Below, piece after piece: positions 46,461 through 57,321 of a DNA stretch of 64,000 nt. Position numbers and translations under genes: made by a program. Source of the DNA: Impatiens glandulifera (lineage: Eukaryota > Streptophyta > Magnoliopsida > Ericales > Balsaminaceae); assembly GCF_907164915.1 (NCBI RefSeq), contig NC_061863.1, positions 23,451,710 to 23,515,709 on the forward strand, written 5' to 3'. The notes beneath the pieces are model-generated. The model was given only the letters and a program-made list of their open reading frames with translations, did no database searches and was not told the origin of the DNA. Position 1 is the stretch's first letter, and the number at the start of each line of letters is the position of its first letter.

Positions 46461-46560
46461 CTTCGCAAGACGATCGTTCCCTTCGCGAGACGATCGTTCC
46501 CTTCGCAAGACGATAGTGCCCTTCACGAGACGATCGTGCTCTAGACAAGACGATCGTTCC
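46461..46560. repeat. Five 20-bp tandem repeats
   Basis: Five consecutive units of CTTCGCAAGACGATCGTTCC with a few substitutions, exactly 20 bp each, between the MuDRA fragment and the terminal repeat. Related words (CTTCGCGTGACGATCC) recur near 46842-46860. Confidence 0.92.
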
Positions 46561-46902
46561 CTTCACCATTTGCGAGACACGACCTTACCATTTTTAACGA
46601 AAACAACAAACAGATCGAGGAAGAAGAGTATTAGTTGCCACAGTGCTTGTGCTCATGCTCATGATTGTGTCCGTCGAAGATCTCCGTTGTGGATGTCCGT
46701 CGATCGTCACCGTTTAGGTCTTCGTTTAGAGAGAAGGAGGAGAAGAGCGGGAAGAGAGATAAAGAGGAAAAGATAAATGAAAAAAATAGGTGAAGTTATA
46801 TTAAATAGTAAGGGTATTTTGGATTTTTCACAGGTTTTTCCTTCGCGTGACGATCCTCACCTTCACGTTACGCGAATAGGGTATTTTCGTCAAAAAAAAA
46901 TT

Positions 46903-46986
46903 AAGTGATCACCAGTGTAATTTAATTTATGCGCTGGTCACCAATGTATTTAAACCCTTTTTTAAGGTCATTTCGTCAAATTTCCC
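46903..46986. repeat. Right terminal repeat of the Mutator remnant
   Basis: Read inward from 46986 it is GGGAAATTTGACGAAATGAC, then GGTGACCAGCGCATAA and CTGGTGATCAC. It aligns for about 80 bases with the ends of the MITE at 19722-20081. Confidence 0.85.
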
Positions 46987-47230
46987 TTAAAATCCAAATA
47001 GCACACAACCTAAAACAGAACATAAACAAAATTATAATAAGTTATGAGCGCATTTGATTCAACGATTAACCGGGCGTATAACGTTTGCATAATAATCTGT
47101 TACAGATATTTCACGTAATAAATTTACGTAAAAATTATAATCAAACACATTTTGCGTTTAAACGTAATTTTCTTTTTATGTCTCCGCGACGAATAAAGTG
47201 GAACGAATAAGCTGATAATATTCGAAATCC

Positions 47231-47265
<35 letters not shown>

Positions 47266-49940
47266 TAATAATAAACTGAATATATATTAAATCAAACTTA
47301 CATATCCTATCATATGTGAAAGGTCAATTCCTTAAAAATAGGACAAAATTGACATTTATCTAACCACGTGAAAGTTATTTTTTATTATCTATATCACTTT
47401 TAGTATAGTATTATTCACATCAACCTCAATCAAAAAATTACTTTAAATCAACTAAATATATTTGTACTAAATATATTTGATGTGCTAACTTAAAACTATA
47501 GTTGAGGCTAGTGATTTTTTGTTTTTTCTAGATTATTTATTTCTAAAAATTTTGTTATTGAAAAATGATTGCGAAATGAAAATTTGGAAAAGAAAATAAG
47601 ATAGAATGACATATTTTATTGTTTAAAAAAATAATAAAATTTATATTTCTTCTGATCCTCTTTATCCTTTCTCTTTTTTTTTCCTATGTGCAAAGTAATT
47701 CTTTTTTTATTAATAAATTCTTTAAAAAAAATAAAAAATTTAGGTTAAAATATCAAAAAAAATTTTTTGTTAAGATTAATAAAATAATAATTTTAGTATT
47801 TTAATAGAATAAAAATGAATAATTAGATAAAAGAAAGATGTTTAAAATATTGTGTAAAAATCAATAAAATTGAACAATTGAAAGAAATTGAAAAATAACA
47901 AGCTCAAAAATTAATTACCAACTTTAAATATGAGGAAAAACAATTTTTAATACATTTATATGATCTTAGTCAAACAAAATGATAATTTTATAAATAGCTT
48001 AAAATACTTAATTTGTCAAACATAATTGCTATGAGGAACAAGCATTAAATATAAAAAAAAAAAAATTATTAATGGATCAAATCAAAATTATTGGAGGTAG
48101 GACAATACTATACTTATCTTCCTTGACGGTTAACCTAGAGCTACAAATATGTGATCACCAAGAGTTTGACAATATATATATATATATATATATTTATTTA
48201 TTGGGAAATTGGAAGAAGGGTGAGGAGAGAAAAAATAATATTTTTTTTTTTTCAGCCACATAATTTCTTCTCTAGTTCACTCTCTCACTCCCTCCTATTA
48301 TCTCTCTTTATCTTAATTGGGTGAACTTAAAGTGATAGAGATGTGAGACCGACCACTATACAACACTATACAGTTGACAATATATATATATATATAGAGA
48401 AATTTCAATATAAATAATAAATTCCGTTTGGTTAAAGCTATAAAACGATTTCATACTGTTGTGATAGTAAATTTATTTTAACAATATTTTAATTCCATGT
48501 TTAACCCATTTTATTATTAATATAAGCTTATATTCTTATATGTTGTATAAAATTATAATTAATTCTCAAACAACCATTTTTTTTATATTTCTTAGTATTT
48601 TTTAGTAAATCATTTATTAATATTATTATATATACATAATAAATTAAATAAATAATTATATTTAATATTATTATATAATATATTATGTAATATATATTCA
48701 AAAATTATATTTATAAAAATAATGGTACTTTATATTAATTATTATCATTTTTTACCTTTTAAACTATTTTAGTCACATAATTTCATTTAAGACATTCAAA
48801 ATAAGAATAGAACATGTTTACCATTTGTACTATCTTGATCGCATAATTTTTTTTTTAGTTTAATTTATTTTATTTTGCAATTTTACAATTTTTGTTATAT
48901 TTTTAGTCAAATTGTGTTCTTAATCATCTTAAATGTCTTGATCTTTTGATCATCCTTGCACTTCAAAGTGAATACATCCTTAGAGAAGTTAGAAAATCAT
49001 TCCTAGTTGGGGTGTAGCCTATTTAGGAAAATATTTCATTCCTTTGCATGCAATATATGATATGTTTATTCTTTACCATCTTTGTTAGCTCTTTCTAGCC
49101 AAGCATCATCATCCTCAACCTCATCAACTTTCATGGACCCTCAAATTTCATACATTTCATTAATATCAAAGAAGCAGCCAAATTTATTGAACCAATTAGA
49201 GAAAAGATCAATCACCTCAAAATATAAGAATTCTCGACCAATTTCGTCAGAAGAAATTTGTGCAACCGACTTTTCTTCTTGCACATTAGAGTAAAACAAC
49301 CAACACATTTGAGATTTTTCCTCCACAATCACTTTCCTCTTTAGTTTAGACCTTTTTGTATTCTCCATTTTGTTTGATACTATTATGACTTCTTTAAAAT
49401 AAAAATAAAGTAGTCACATCCATGGATGCCATATAATATTAAAAGAAGTAAGGAAATAAAAAGAAATTTTAATAATAATTAAATAATATATTATTATTAA
49501 AATAATGAATAGCACAACTTTGTGTTGACTCAGATGATATTGGACAATATAGTTTTTCAAATTATTTGTATTTGAAATTTTCAAATGAATTATAAAGACT
49601 CATCAAACTTAATGCTAGAATACAAAAACTAATGTAATAGGTTAGTTTAGAAATAAATAAAATAAATAAATTTGAAAAGTTAAAATTTAAATGCAAGTTA
49701 CTTTGGAAGCTTCCCACAACTTTGCCGATATAAATGGTATTGCTTTTTCACGTGATAAATTAAACTGAGATTATTGTTGTCCTATTTAATTTTAATAATA
49801 ATAAAATTAAATAATAGAAACTGAATACAAGAAAGAAGAGAAAGATTATGAACAAATTCCCTTACTTAAATTAAGGAAGGATGATTGCATGCTATTTTGT
49901 TTTTTTCAATCTCTCTAAACAAAAATAGTTAAGAATATTT

Positions 49941-50009
<69 letters not shown>

Positions 50010-50428
50010 CATGACCTTTACTACCTATCAATAGAATAGGATTTTGATATCTATCGAGAGATAGTATTTAGGCGGATCGTACTTATCGACAGATTAGGTT
50101 TGAAAAAAAAATATCATTTAATAATTTTAATACTTAATTTTAAAAATTGAATTATCGGTTGTCGTTTAAAATCGGTTTACCAGACTAGAACCGACTAGAA
50201 CTAGAATCGGTAAAACCAATATCAATATTGATCGGTTAACCGGTTTATAAAATAAGAGGTAAAATCGAACTTAACCAGAATCGATTAACCGGTTAACCGA
50301 CCAGTTGAACCCCTTACTCGTTAACTTGTCAACCCGAATCCGCTAACCTAAAATTGACCCAAATTGTACCCATAATATTTTTGTTTTTATTTTTGATGAT
50401 TATGTTTATTTTTTATATTTATTTATTT
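46987..50428. other. AT-rich intergenic stretch with microsatellites
   Basis: Contains an ATA/TAA run near 47228-47275, a TA run near 48170-48193 and a long (AT)n at about 49950-50006. Near 50150-50330 there are repeated CGGTTAACCGGTT words of a kind common in plant MITEs, without clear ends. One possible coding fragment (49075-49368) is listed separately. Confidence 0.5.
49075..49368 (-). pseudogene. Possible coding fragment, unidentified
   Basis: The minus-strand ATG at 49368 opens 75 codons (QISSDEIGREFLYFEVIDLF in the middle). After one TGA the same frame goes on to an acidic end, EVEDDDAWLERANKDGKE, before a TAA. The composition looks protein-like, but I recognise no family. There is no neighbouring exon or element. 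Confidence 0.25.
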
Positions 50429-50429
50429 T

Positions 50430-50785
50430 TTCTCTATCATTTATGTGTTATTCTGCTTAAACTACTATCATTATTATTAGTAGTATAAATTGATCATTTT
50501 AAAAAATATAAAATTTTCTGATTAATAAATAAAATGATTAAATAATTAACCTATCAAGATATCTAGTGGTAAGAGTCAGTTTAAGAGATCATAAGGTCAC
50601 GAGTTCAATTCCAACTACAAGCGTTTTGAGTTGAAGTAGGGAGCCATGACTTTAGAGGTGTCATGCTAGTTCTTTTTAATTAAAAAAATATTAAATAATT
50701 AAAAATAAATAAGAAATAATACATTAGTTCGGAATAAAAACCCAAATTCAAACAAGTTGATGGTTATAAATATCTACTTTATTTT
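50430..50785 (+). repeat. Duplicated block also present at 33690-33960
   Basis: Shares ATTTATGTGTTATT, TATAAATTGATCATTTTAAA, GATTAATAAATAAAATGATT and CAAATTCAAACAAGTTGATG with the block after the intact P450, in the same order and strand. It differs by a short ATT run and by the inserted SINE. Confidence 0.85.
50549..50690 (+). mobile_element. tRNA-derived SINE with target duplication
   Basis: A 142-bp insert is flanked by the exact 11-bp duplication TTAAATAATTA (50538-50548 and 50691-50701). The corresponding site near 33846-33870 has one copy and no insert, so the borders are certain. Inside are a box A-like CTAGTGGTAAGAG (near 50563) and box B-like AGTTCAATTCC (50602-50612) about 35 bases apart, as in tRNA genes. 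The 3' part (CTTTTTAATTAAAAAAATA) serves as the A/T-rich tail. Confidence 0.85.
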
Positions 50786-50790
50786 AAAAA

Positions 50791-51613
50791 AAAATGAGAA
50801 AAAAGCTATAGAGATTTTATGCGAGAATTTTCTGGCAAAGAAATCTTGAACTTCTTCTCCAAATACGTGCACATTCTTATATTCTATCAAGAATCGTCGA
50901 CACAATCGTCACAATCAACACGTTTAACATAGTTGCTCGGTCGCGCGAGATTTAGTAGTCGGTTATGTGAAACATGGTCGTAGTAAAGATCGTCGACACG
51001 TCTAGCACGTTCGGCACATCAGGGAAAAATCGTCTAGGGTTTAAAAAAAGTCGTTTCAAGATTGTTGTTATAACTTTAATCCCCTGTTTTGAAGTCTTAT
51101 TGGAATATGGGTAAAAATAAAAACAACCAGGCCAAATAAGTGAAGCACTTTATTCTTAAAATAGTCAAAAAAAATTATAGAGAAGTAAATGAACAAAATA
51201 GTTGAAGAAGTTATTAACGTAAAGAGGAATGATAGGAGGAGGGTATTTGGGAGAGGTGATGGGAGAGAATGATGTGTTAGTATATCACTAGTTGGAAAAA
51301 GAATAAAAGGTGAGGAGAAAGAGAAGAGAGAGAAATTTTGTTATTTTTTCGGCTAATCAGATTGTGCTACATTATTCCCTTTAAAATTCTTTTTCCCAAA
51401 TTCTCTCCCCAATCATTTCTCTAACGTAACAGTGTAGGAAATCAGCAAAAATCCAATTGTTGCCCAAAAGACTTTGGAAAATAATGTAGGGATCAAGGAG
51501 AAGAAAGAAGGAGTATGAATGCATGATAGAGTATAATCAAATGGCCAATTTATTTGGACTAAAAAACCAAATCACCAAACTCCTAATGCATTATAAGAAA
51601 AGAGAGATTGTAC
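50791..51613 (+). mobile_element. Older DUF4283-family LINE, 5' part
   Basis: The leader with ATCGTCGACAC-type degenerate repeats (50890-51025) leads to an ATG at 51113 (MGKNKNNQAK, then a stop) homologous to the half-LINE start at 36026. It ends with NQMANLFGLKNQITKLLMH just before the younger LINE. A segment of about 210 bases (51231-51440) has no counterpart in the half-LINE and may be a small insertion. The element resumes at 61121. Confidence 0.8.
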
Positions 51614-52400
51614 AATAAAAAAACGCACTTAGAGAGAGAAATTTTCTCTGGAGATTTTTTTTCACATCGGGCACGACCGACACATCAACGCCGCCGGAGC
51701 TTTTGACGTCGGATGGATCTCAAATTTCTCCAGTAGGTGCGTCTCTTTCCCCCCTATAATCTGACCGAAGGAATTTCAATTTGAACGGAGGAATCGGGAG
51801 AAATCACGATTATAGTTTCTAAATCGGATATTTAGATCGTTTTCGGCACGATCGGCACATTCGGCACGATCGGCACATTCGGCACGATCGGCACGAACAA
51901 CACAAACGACACGGATTCTTGCCGCGACCGCGCTTCTACATCGGAAGTCAGCCACCATCCTCCAGCACCTTCGATCGGTTGTCGTGCGCCCTCTGGAACG
52001 TGTTCTGTTGTGCAAGGAACGGTCGCGATCATCTTCTCTTACCGTTTACCGGAACATTTCGTCAAACCCCCTTCTATAGAGACTTGACGTCAAATCGGCG
52101 TCGGTCGCCCTCCTTAGTTCGGACTTCGATGGGGACATCAAACCACACCGCGAGGCGCGGGTAGGTCTCAATTGAACTTCTTTATCGCCGTTTGAATCAA
52201 GTGTTCGGTCTAGAGGAAGCTTTCGTAGCTACAGACCGTTCCAAAATTGCTTAAACTCTTTCTTGTTTGAGCAATTATTTTCAAGCCCCTGTTCCGGTGC
52301 GATTGGTTTCCAATCGTGCTGTTTATGCCCACCCTTTGCTGCAGAATTCCAACCTCTGTGGCTCCTTTGAAGATTAGGCAGTTTGTGCTTGATCTTTCCA
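51614..52400 (+). other. 5' leader of the big LINE
   Basis: About 790 bases, GC-richer than the surroundings. LINE leaders normally carry an internal promoter; no specific motif is identified. It contains the CGGCACGAT tandem repeats. Confidence 0.7.
51842..51896 (+). repeat. 18-bp tandem repeats in the big LINE leader
   Basis: Three units of TTCGGCACGATCGGCACA, then degenerate GGCACGAACAACACAAACGAC. Same family as 36190-36370 in reverse. Confidence 0.9.
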
Positions 52401-53936
52401 ATGACTGGTACGCGCCCGTCTAGTGTAGTTACTCGGGCAAGGGTCGTCCTTCAAGTCCGCCCTGATGATCCTAAGAAGGTGCTGAAGGGGCCGTCGACAA
52501 GCAGCAAGGCTAGGTCTGATAGACGAACTCGCAGGTCTCTTAACAATCCCAGGAAGCAGAAGCCAAAAATCATGGATGAAGTCCTAAACAACGGAGAAGA
52601 TGCGCCTACTAATTCTATGCCAAATACATCATCGGGTATGAGTTCTTTTCCACATGCTGATGAATTACATGAGAATAGTTTTATTGGGGATTCATATTGT
52701 AACAATATGCATGTTCATAATAGAAATGATAGGATTGAATTGATAGGAAAAGACAGTACTGTATATAGAAATGATAGGACTTTAATTCCAGAAAATTCTG
52801 TTGTTATTGGACTTGCTGCACAGAATGGACCGTTAGAGTCGTTGGTTGGTACCCTAGACCTGACCGGTCATTCTGTTGGGAAATTGGATTTGAAATCTTG
52901 TATTTTTAAAATTGATGACAATCGGGTCGCTTGTGCTGAAAATTCGGTCCCAAGGTTGGAGATAATCTGTCAAAAGGGCTCTAAGGTAATGCAGGAAAAT
53001 GACATAAATTGTACAGGTTTATTGGGTCCTATTGAAAGCTCAAAATTGGGGTCTGTTTCTGAATCGGGTGAAAACATTATGCTGAGATTTATGTCTGTTT
53101 TGAATGATCCTACTGAAGTTGGTACTGGTGTTCCTATTAAAGTAAGTATGACAGAGCTGAATAAGACTGTTGATCGAGAATTAATAGGTTCAAAGAATAT
53201 TACAAGGTCGGGGTCAGTTTCAGAAGCAGGAAAACATGACAGTTTGGGTAATTCAGGTGCAGAGAAAGATCAGAAAACAAATTTTACCGGTCCTACTAAA
53301 GATGATGCTAAACTGGGCAAAATAGATCATTTTGAAATTGCCTCTACAGGGTTGGAGATATCAGCTGCTCTGAGTCCATTAGGTCCAAAGAAGGATATAA
53401 TTTCAGAGTCTTGTTCTGCAATGAGAAATCTTGCAAATCTAAAAGTCTCGGGTTCCATTAATGATCAGAATGCTAAGTCTACCTATCCTGCTAAGGATCA
53501 AATGGAAAGTCAGATATCCAGACTATGTACTAGGCTTGAAAAAGGTTGGACAGAAGACACTAAATGCGCCCAGGATTCTGAAACTGAGGCTAAAATTGCA
53601 GGATCTTCTAAACAGCCTGCACATCTAACTGAAATTGTTAAAGGACATAGTCTAACAGAATCTGGAAACACTAAAAAAATTGGATCTGAGTTAGAGCTAT
53701 TCATGGAAATAAATTCAGCTAAATTAGAAAAGCCTAATAATACAGATATAAAGGATGATGAACTGAACTTGATTGGTATAGCCAATGGTGAAAGCTTGAC
53801 TGGAAATTATATTGATTTGTTGATTGATGACATCATGAATGACAATCTGGGTATGGATCTCATGGAAGCTACAAATAAGTTGGTTCAGAATTTAAGTCAG
53901 GGTATAAGAGGTGAAGAATGTATGAAACTAGAAGAA

Positions 53937-54046
53937 TTAGCCAACGGTTTTCGCTTGGCCGGGTCTGATGAGGGGTTAGCCAACGGTTTTCGATTGCCCG
54001 GGTCTAATATGGGGTTAGCCAACGGTTTTCGCTTGGCTGGGTCTGA
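53937..54046 (+). repeat. 39-bp x 3 coding repeat in LINE ORF1
   Basis: Units at 53937, 53976 and 54015 encode LANGFRLAGSDEG and variants (ORF1 residues about 513-549). Few base changes between units suggest recent expansion. Confidence 0.93.
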
Positions 54047-54170
54047 AAAAGATAATTTGGTTGCAAAAAAGTTGGGTCTAACAAGGGTGGATAACATGAA
54101 TATTCAAGTCATTGATCCTGAACACGCCGGTCTTGGATACACTAAAACTACTCATGGCATTGGTCATATC

Positions 54171-54338
54171 TCTTCAAATGCCGGTCCTAGCTCTTCAAAT
54201 GCCGGTCCTAGCTCTTCAAACGTCGGTCATAGCTCTTCAAATGCTGGTCCTAGCTCTTCTAATGCCAGTCTTAGATCTTCTAAAGTCAGTCCTAACTCTT
54301 CTAATGTCGGTCCTATCTCTTTAAATGCCGGTCCTGAC
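54171..54338 (+). repeat. 21-bp x 8 coding repeat in LINE ORF1
   Basis: Eight units of TCTTCAAATGCCGGTCCTAGC and variants encode SSNAGPS-type heptads, residues about 591-646. A Gly-Pro/His-rich echo recurs after the zinc knuckle (about 56260-56640). Confidence 0.93.
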
Positions 54339-57321
54339 ATCACATATCCACCTTCTACCGGTCCTAATCGCCAAGATAATAAATCTACTAACAAAGCTAT
54401 GAGCCACCGGTCGAATCAAAAGAACCAAAGCATAGATGTTGATTTGGAATCAGACGATAGCACTGACTATGATGAAACAATAATATGCGACCTCGAATAT
54501 CATAAGTCCATGAATAAGATATCGGCAACAAAGATCAAACCAAAAGCAAAGAGGCATAATTCTTCCAAAACAAGTGTTGAAATTGAAAAGATCGATCAAG
54601 AAACTGGATCGAATAATTCTAAAATAGCTAAGAAGGGTAAGAATGAATCGAAAATCAAAGAAAGGAAAAACATGAAGGCAAATAACTCAAGTTCTAAGAA
54701 GAATGCTGAAGTAAATCCCAAGGAAACTGTAACACCCAAGGCTAACCCTGAGATATTGAACCTGGGTGCGTTTTCTCCACTCGTTAATCTGGATCCTGAA
54801 ATGCCAATTGATAGCATTCAAAAGAGGAAAACTGATACACAAGAGAAGATCACTAAAGGGGATATTCTAAAGAAGATCGGAACAATTGAAGGCAACAGTT
54901 TTGTGGGAAATATAAGGGTTAGATGGGCCGAAAAGAACAAACAAGTCAGGAAAGATAGCATCCCTGAAACAGTCATCTCCTCAGCTCCTCCTACTGCTGC
55001 AATTCCTGGCAAAGAAAATACTCAGGCTGATAACAAGGATCTTACTACTGGTCCAACGTGGTCAATGAGGAAAAACGAAATAGCAAATTTGATAGGACTG
55101 AGAAACCAGATGAAGAAGCTATTTTTCCAAATTAATAAACAAGAGATTAAGATGCCCCAAGAAAGAAATGATCAGTTGAATGCTCAGTTCAACAGTCACT
55201 ATCTAAAGAATTGGAATCTCTTCAACAAAGACCAATATGATGAAGTGATCAAGTGGACGGTTGACGCCATGAAGGAAATTTCGAAATGTAATAAAATAAA
55301 GGTGTACACTATCATGATCAACCCAAATAAAACCTGGCAAGAAGGAAAGGTGTGGAATGGAAATACCATGAGCGATCCAGAAAAGGGAAAATTCCAGATA
55401 GACACCTTATTCCCAAAGGTAATTACACTTGATCATCTGCACCGATTTGAGCTCCCACCAGAAATTAAAGAAAAATGTGTCAAGGAATGGGAGTTTGTCA
55501 TAGTTGGTCATTTTATTGGCAACATGAAAGCACCATTTGCTGAGGTTAAAAGAACGTTGATGAGTCAGTGGGAATCCTCTGGTCTAGAGAGGATCACAAT
55601 CAATGATCACGGATTCTACTTTCTATCCTTCAGGAATGGAAGAGAAATAAAGTCGATCATAGAGAGCGAATATACTTTTATCAGGGGAAAAAGATTCAAG
55701 TTGTACAAGTGGAGCGAGGAACTTAATACTAATCATAGACCGCTTGAACTTGAACAAATCTAGGTGAATCTCAAGAATGTTCCACCACACATGTGCAACC
55801 CGATGGGCCTGGCCTATATTTCAAGCATTATAGGCAAACCACTTATGTTTGACCCAGCAATGGAAGGTTACGAGCGTGCATCTGTGGCCAGAGTTAGTGT
55901 CGAAATCCATCCAAGTAGCTCTCTTCCAATCAAGCTTGAACTTAAAGATAGACTGGGAATTTTATTTGACATTGGAGTACAATACGAATGGAAACCAAAT
56001 CGATGTATATGGTGTAGCACTTTCACACACGCTACGAATAAATGTCCAGTCAATAATAATCTAAAATCGAAGGCCAATAACAACACTCAAGTAAGCGATA
56101 TCAATGACTCTAACCAGGCTCAGGTTGAGAGAAATGTGAACAGGTCTGAACTTAACAGCAATGAACGCACTGAGGATGATAAGATGGGCAACCAAAAGCA
56201 AGAACAGATAAGGGTAAGAAAGAAGATAGGAAAAAGAATGAAGTGGGTAAGGGTACAAGCTGGCCCTACTAACGTTGATCATATTGGTCATGTTCAGGGC
56301 ACCAGTCCTAGGGATTCTGTTTTCTCAAGAATAGGTCCTATCAAAATGTCAGTACTGGTTAGGGTATCGGTCCTGATAAAGCTGGACATAGACACACCGG
56401 TCCTAGAGCTTCTCATAAAGCTACTGTTCCTAGCCATATTGACCATATTAAGCCTGGTCTTGGACTTGTTGATCATGAAACTACTCAAGCTACCGGACTT
56501 GCTACTATAGGTCCTGATGAAAAATGTGCAACCATTGCTGATCCCGGCTATATTGGTCCTGATACTGGCACAAGTCCTATTATTGTGGATGATACTATTG
56601 TTGGTCCTAACTCCACCGATCCCAATACTGATCAAAGAACTGGTCTTGATGTAACTACATGTCCTAGTTCCAAAGTTTCTGAAATTCAAAGATCTATGGG
56701 ACGGGGAATACTTGGCCCATATGAAACAAGCAGAATTGGATCTGAAGGCACTCCAATAGGTCGTGAGTCTACTCTTCACAGTTCTAGGAATGCAAGCAGG
56801 AACCGAAATAACAATGTCATCAAAATTCGAAATGACCTGACCCTTGGGCTTAGAGCCACCTTTCGAGATGATGAATAGGAGAATCTTGGAATAAGTAATA
56901 AAGAAGCTCTTGAGAATGGACTGGGAAATCTTGGGTTTTGTGAAATCAAAAGATCAAGTGCAGAAGAAGACAATTTGGTCTTGAATAAGGCAGTGAGCCT
57001 TAGTTCTGAAGTAGGGCGAATAAAAACCGATAACAAACATGAATCCAGTAGTGAAGAGGTTCAAAGTCAGAAAAGACCTACTAAAGCAGAACAAGATGAA
57101 AATCGAAGACAAAGCAGAAAGATCCTGGATCCAAATGCTACTAAATCTATCACGGGAGAGGATGAGATCTACATGAGGCAACCCTCACTCAATGGCAATA
57201 GTATTCCATGTAATCAAACTGTATCCATTGAGGATAGTGAGACAAGTGATGCTTATGATTTCTCTGATGAAGATGTTCAGGACAGTCTGGAAAGTCAGGA
57301 ACCCAATACTTATATTCATTC

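Larger units (their letters stand above)
44859..46986. mobile_element. Mutator-like element remnant with Ulp1-like and MuDRA-like pieces
   Basis: A Ulp1 (C48) protease-like frame on the plus strand (44859-45774) converges on a MuDRA N-terminal fragment on the minus strand (46379-46167). The right edge is a Mutator-type terminal repeat (46903-46986). Mutator elements that carry a Ulp1-like gene (the Kaonashi/KIP group) are known in plants. Most of the transposase and the left terminal repeat are missing; left border is approximate. Confidence 0.65.

Noticed and set aside
46516..46776. 86-codon arginine-rich frame
   Set aside because: Starts within the 20-bp repeats of the Mutator remnant and has the composition of random GA-rich sequence.
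51776..52032. Minus-strand frames with repeated ADRAEC/PIVPNV words
   Set aside because: Translation of the CGGCACGAT tandem repeats in the LINE leader.
56294..56779. 161-codon minus-strand frame inside the big LINE
   Set aside because: Antisense shadow of the repetitive Gly-Pro-rich part of ORF1; no independent signs of a gene.
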